Shown here piece by piece: positions 7,140 through 7,868 of a stretch of 7,868 nt of DNA. How positions within the stretch are numbered: position 1 is the stretch's first letter; each line of letters starts with the position of its first letter. Position numbers and translations under genes: made by a program. The notes beneath the pieces are model-generated. The model was not told the origin of the DNA. It saw nothing but the letters and a program-made list of their open reading frames with translations, and made no database searches. This DNA is from Planctomycetota bacterium (GTDB taxonomy: Bacteria; Planctomycetota; Phycisphaerae; WQYP01): the NCBI GenBank assembly GCA_021795535.1, contig JAJYPG010000045.1:1-7868 (forward strand). Reading direction: 5' to 3'.

Positions 7140-7604
7140 CTACAGGTGCTCGCAGTACAGCACCAATTCGTTGTCGCTCTTAAAGACCTCATAACTGCAT
7201 CGAATCAAGCCCATCTCCGGATACTTGGGCCGCTTATCCAGGTTGGTGCGAACCTTAAAGATCATATTACCTATGAATACGGGCTTGATGAACCTCAGCT
7301 TGTCATAACCGTAGCTGAACGCGTGGATACAATTGGTGGCCACAAGCCCCAAACCGGCGGAGAACACAAAAGCCCCCGCAACCAGGCGCCTGCCGAAAAC
7401 GCCCTCTTGGCGCGCGAAGATTTCGTCGGCGACATACGGATGCATGTCCAACACCAGCGCGTTGAATGCCATCGATTCACCCTCGGAAATAGTATGCTGC
7501 ATCGATTTAATGCGGTTTCCGACTTGGAAATCCTCGTACATCCAGTCTTCGGCGTTCCAGACTGGAATAGCCTTGAGTTCCTCCACAGTTGGCGACGGTC
7601 TCAT
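7140..7604 (-). CDS. MaoC-like hotdog protein with degenerate active site, ending at an amber codon
   Basis: 154 aa, paralogous to the plus-strand MaoC protein: both contain GYD(K/R)[10 protein letters not shown] (here residues 99-112) and a closing NE(L/M)VL-C-HL segment. The catalytic D-x4-H is not intact: the aligned segment [10 protein letters not shown] keeps Asp53 but has Val58 where the His should be, and LVAG replaces IAHG. It may be a non-catalytic partner subunit, as in heteromeric MaoC hydratases, or use a different chemistry. ATG 7604-7602 has AAGGA 6 nt upstream. The TAG at 7142-7140 falls where the paralogue continues, and the same frame stays coding-like for 17 more codons (7139-7089), so the protein may be slightly truncated by a nonsense mutation. 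A tandem TAG TAG follows, and the oxidoreductase starts 78 nt beyond the first TAG. Confidence 0.87.
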   Translation of the reverse strand: MRPSPTVEELKAIPVWNAEDWMYEDFQVGNRIKSMQHTISEGESMAFNALVLDMHPYVADEIFARQEGVFGRRLVAGAFVFSAGLGLVATNCIHAFSYGYDKLRFIKPVFIGNMIFKVRTNLDKRPKYPEMGLIRCSYEVFKSDNELVLYCEHL

Positions 7605-7717
7605 AAGACATCCTTAAATATGGAGTTCTCTTAAACATTTAATATGAAGTAACCGTTCACGACCTTCCGACCCGTAGCGTTTTCAATATCGAATCAGCCC
7701 CGTTGCGGGCCGCGGCT

Positions 7718-7867
7718 TTATTGGTTCAACGGATGGATCGGGCCAGCCACATGCAGAACAATCACACTGGCCACCGGATCGGGCGCGTTGCGGGGCAGAT
7801 ACACCAGTTGGCCGCCAGTTCCGGACGCGGTTTGCAGCTTGATATATGGATTGGCCAGCAAACAGGC
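7718..7867 (-). CDS. C-terminal end of a probable alpha-L-fucosidase-like glycosidase (partial)
   Basis: The last 49 codons of a gene entering from the right edge, ending at TAA 7720-7718. The peptide includes ANPYIKLQTASG, then GGQLVYLPRNAPDPVASVIVL followed by a short tail ending PLNQ. The pattern LP-x-x-APDP-x-ASV-x-VL resembles the C-terminal beta-sandwich of many bacterial GH29 alpha-L-fucosidases, in which a strand ending in VIVLE closes the protein. This is pattern recall from a short fragment, so another glycoside hydrolase with a similar C-terminal sandwich is possible. It is 113 nt upstream of the MaoC-like gene in the same direction. If correct, it ties the cluster to fucose-containing glycans. 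Confidence 0.5.
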   Translation of the reverse strand, partial: ACLLANPYIKLQTASGTGGQLVYLPRNAPDPVASVIVLHVAGPIHPLNQ

Positions 7868-7868
7868 T

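Noticed and set aside
7695..7717. GC-rich hairpin after the glycosidase stop as a terminator
   Set aside because: The stem is short and bulged (AGCC/GGCT with CCG/CGG) and no T run follows on the minus strand.
7605..7717. Promoter for the MaoC-oxidoreductase operon
   Set aside because: A/T-rich stretches and a TTGAAA exist, but no -10 box at acceptable spacing; transcription may come from upstream of the window.

Overview
The window looks like a bacterial carbohydrate or organic-acid catabolic region, dense in genes and with clear Shine-Dalgarno sites (GGAG or AGGAG types). Base composition is moderate by eye. The content is a fucosidase-like glycosidase end, a RhaT-type symporter, a Gfo/Idh/MocA oxidoreductase, a DapA-family aldolase/lyase and CoA-ester enzymes. 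This suits a heterotroph that degrades polysaccharide-derived sugars, perhaps of the Planctomycetes/Verrucomicrobia kind or a proteobacterium. The sequence alone does not fix the phylum. No tRNA, rRNA, CRISPR array or insertion sequence was seen.

Layout. (1) On the minus strand, positions 1-570 hold the first two thirds of a DapA/NanA-family lyase. Upstream of it lie a class III CoA-transferase (745-1929) and a RhaT-like sugar symporter (1908-3218); these two overlap and look co-transcribed. Upstream of the symporter, 3277-3448 is a broken C-terminal remnant of an RraA-type aldolase gene with a one-base frameshift. (2) On the plus strand, an IclR-family regulator (3516-4295) is coupled by an ATGA overlap to a MaoC-type hydratase (4292-4789). 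They are preceded by a good promoter overlapped by a perfect 8-bp inverted repeat, the likely operator. (3) On the minus strand again, a second operon reads from the right: the end of a probable alpha-L-fucosidase (7718-7867), a second MaoC-like protein with a degenerate active site (7140-7604), a Gfo/Idh/MocA oxidoreductase (5988-7061), and a solute-binding-protein-like protein without a signal peptide (4858-5991), again coupled by ATGA.

How they may work together (inference). A sugar or sugar acid is released by the glycosidase and imported by the symporter. It is oxidised by the dehydrogenase and then cleaved by the DapA-family aldolase, or activated as a CoA thioester by the CaiB/BaiF transferase and (de)hydrated by MaoC proteins. 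The IclR regulator would sense an intermediate and may control both directions. Handling sugar acids as CoA thioesters is unusual and makes this the best candidate for an undescribed pathway.

Main oddities: the signal-less binding protein with no permease nearby; the second MaoC protein without its catalytic His; an in-frame amber codon cutting 17 conserved-looking codons from that same protein; the RraA remnant, which marks a rearrangement scar beside the iclR promoter; and a long non-homologous tail on the symporter.
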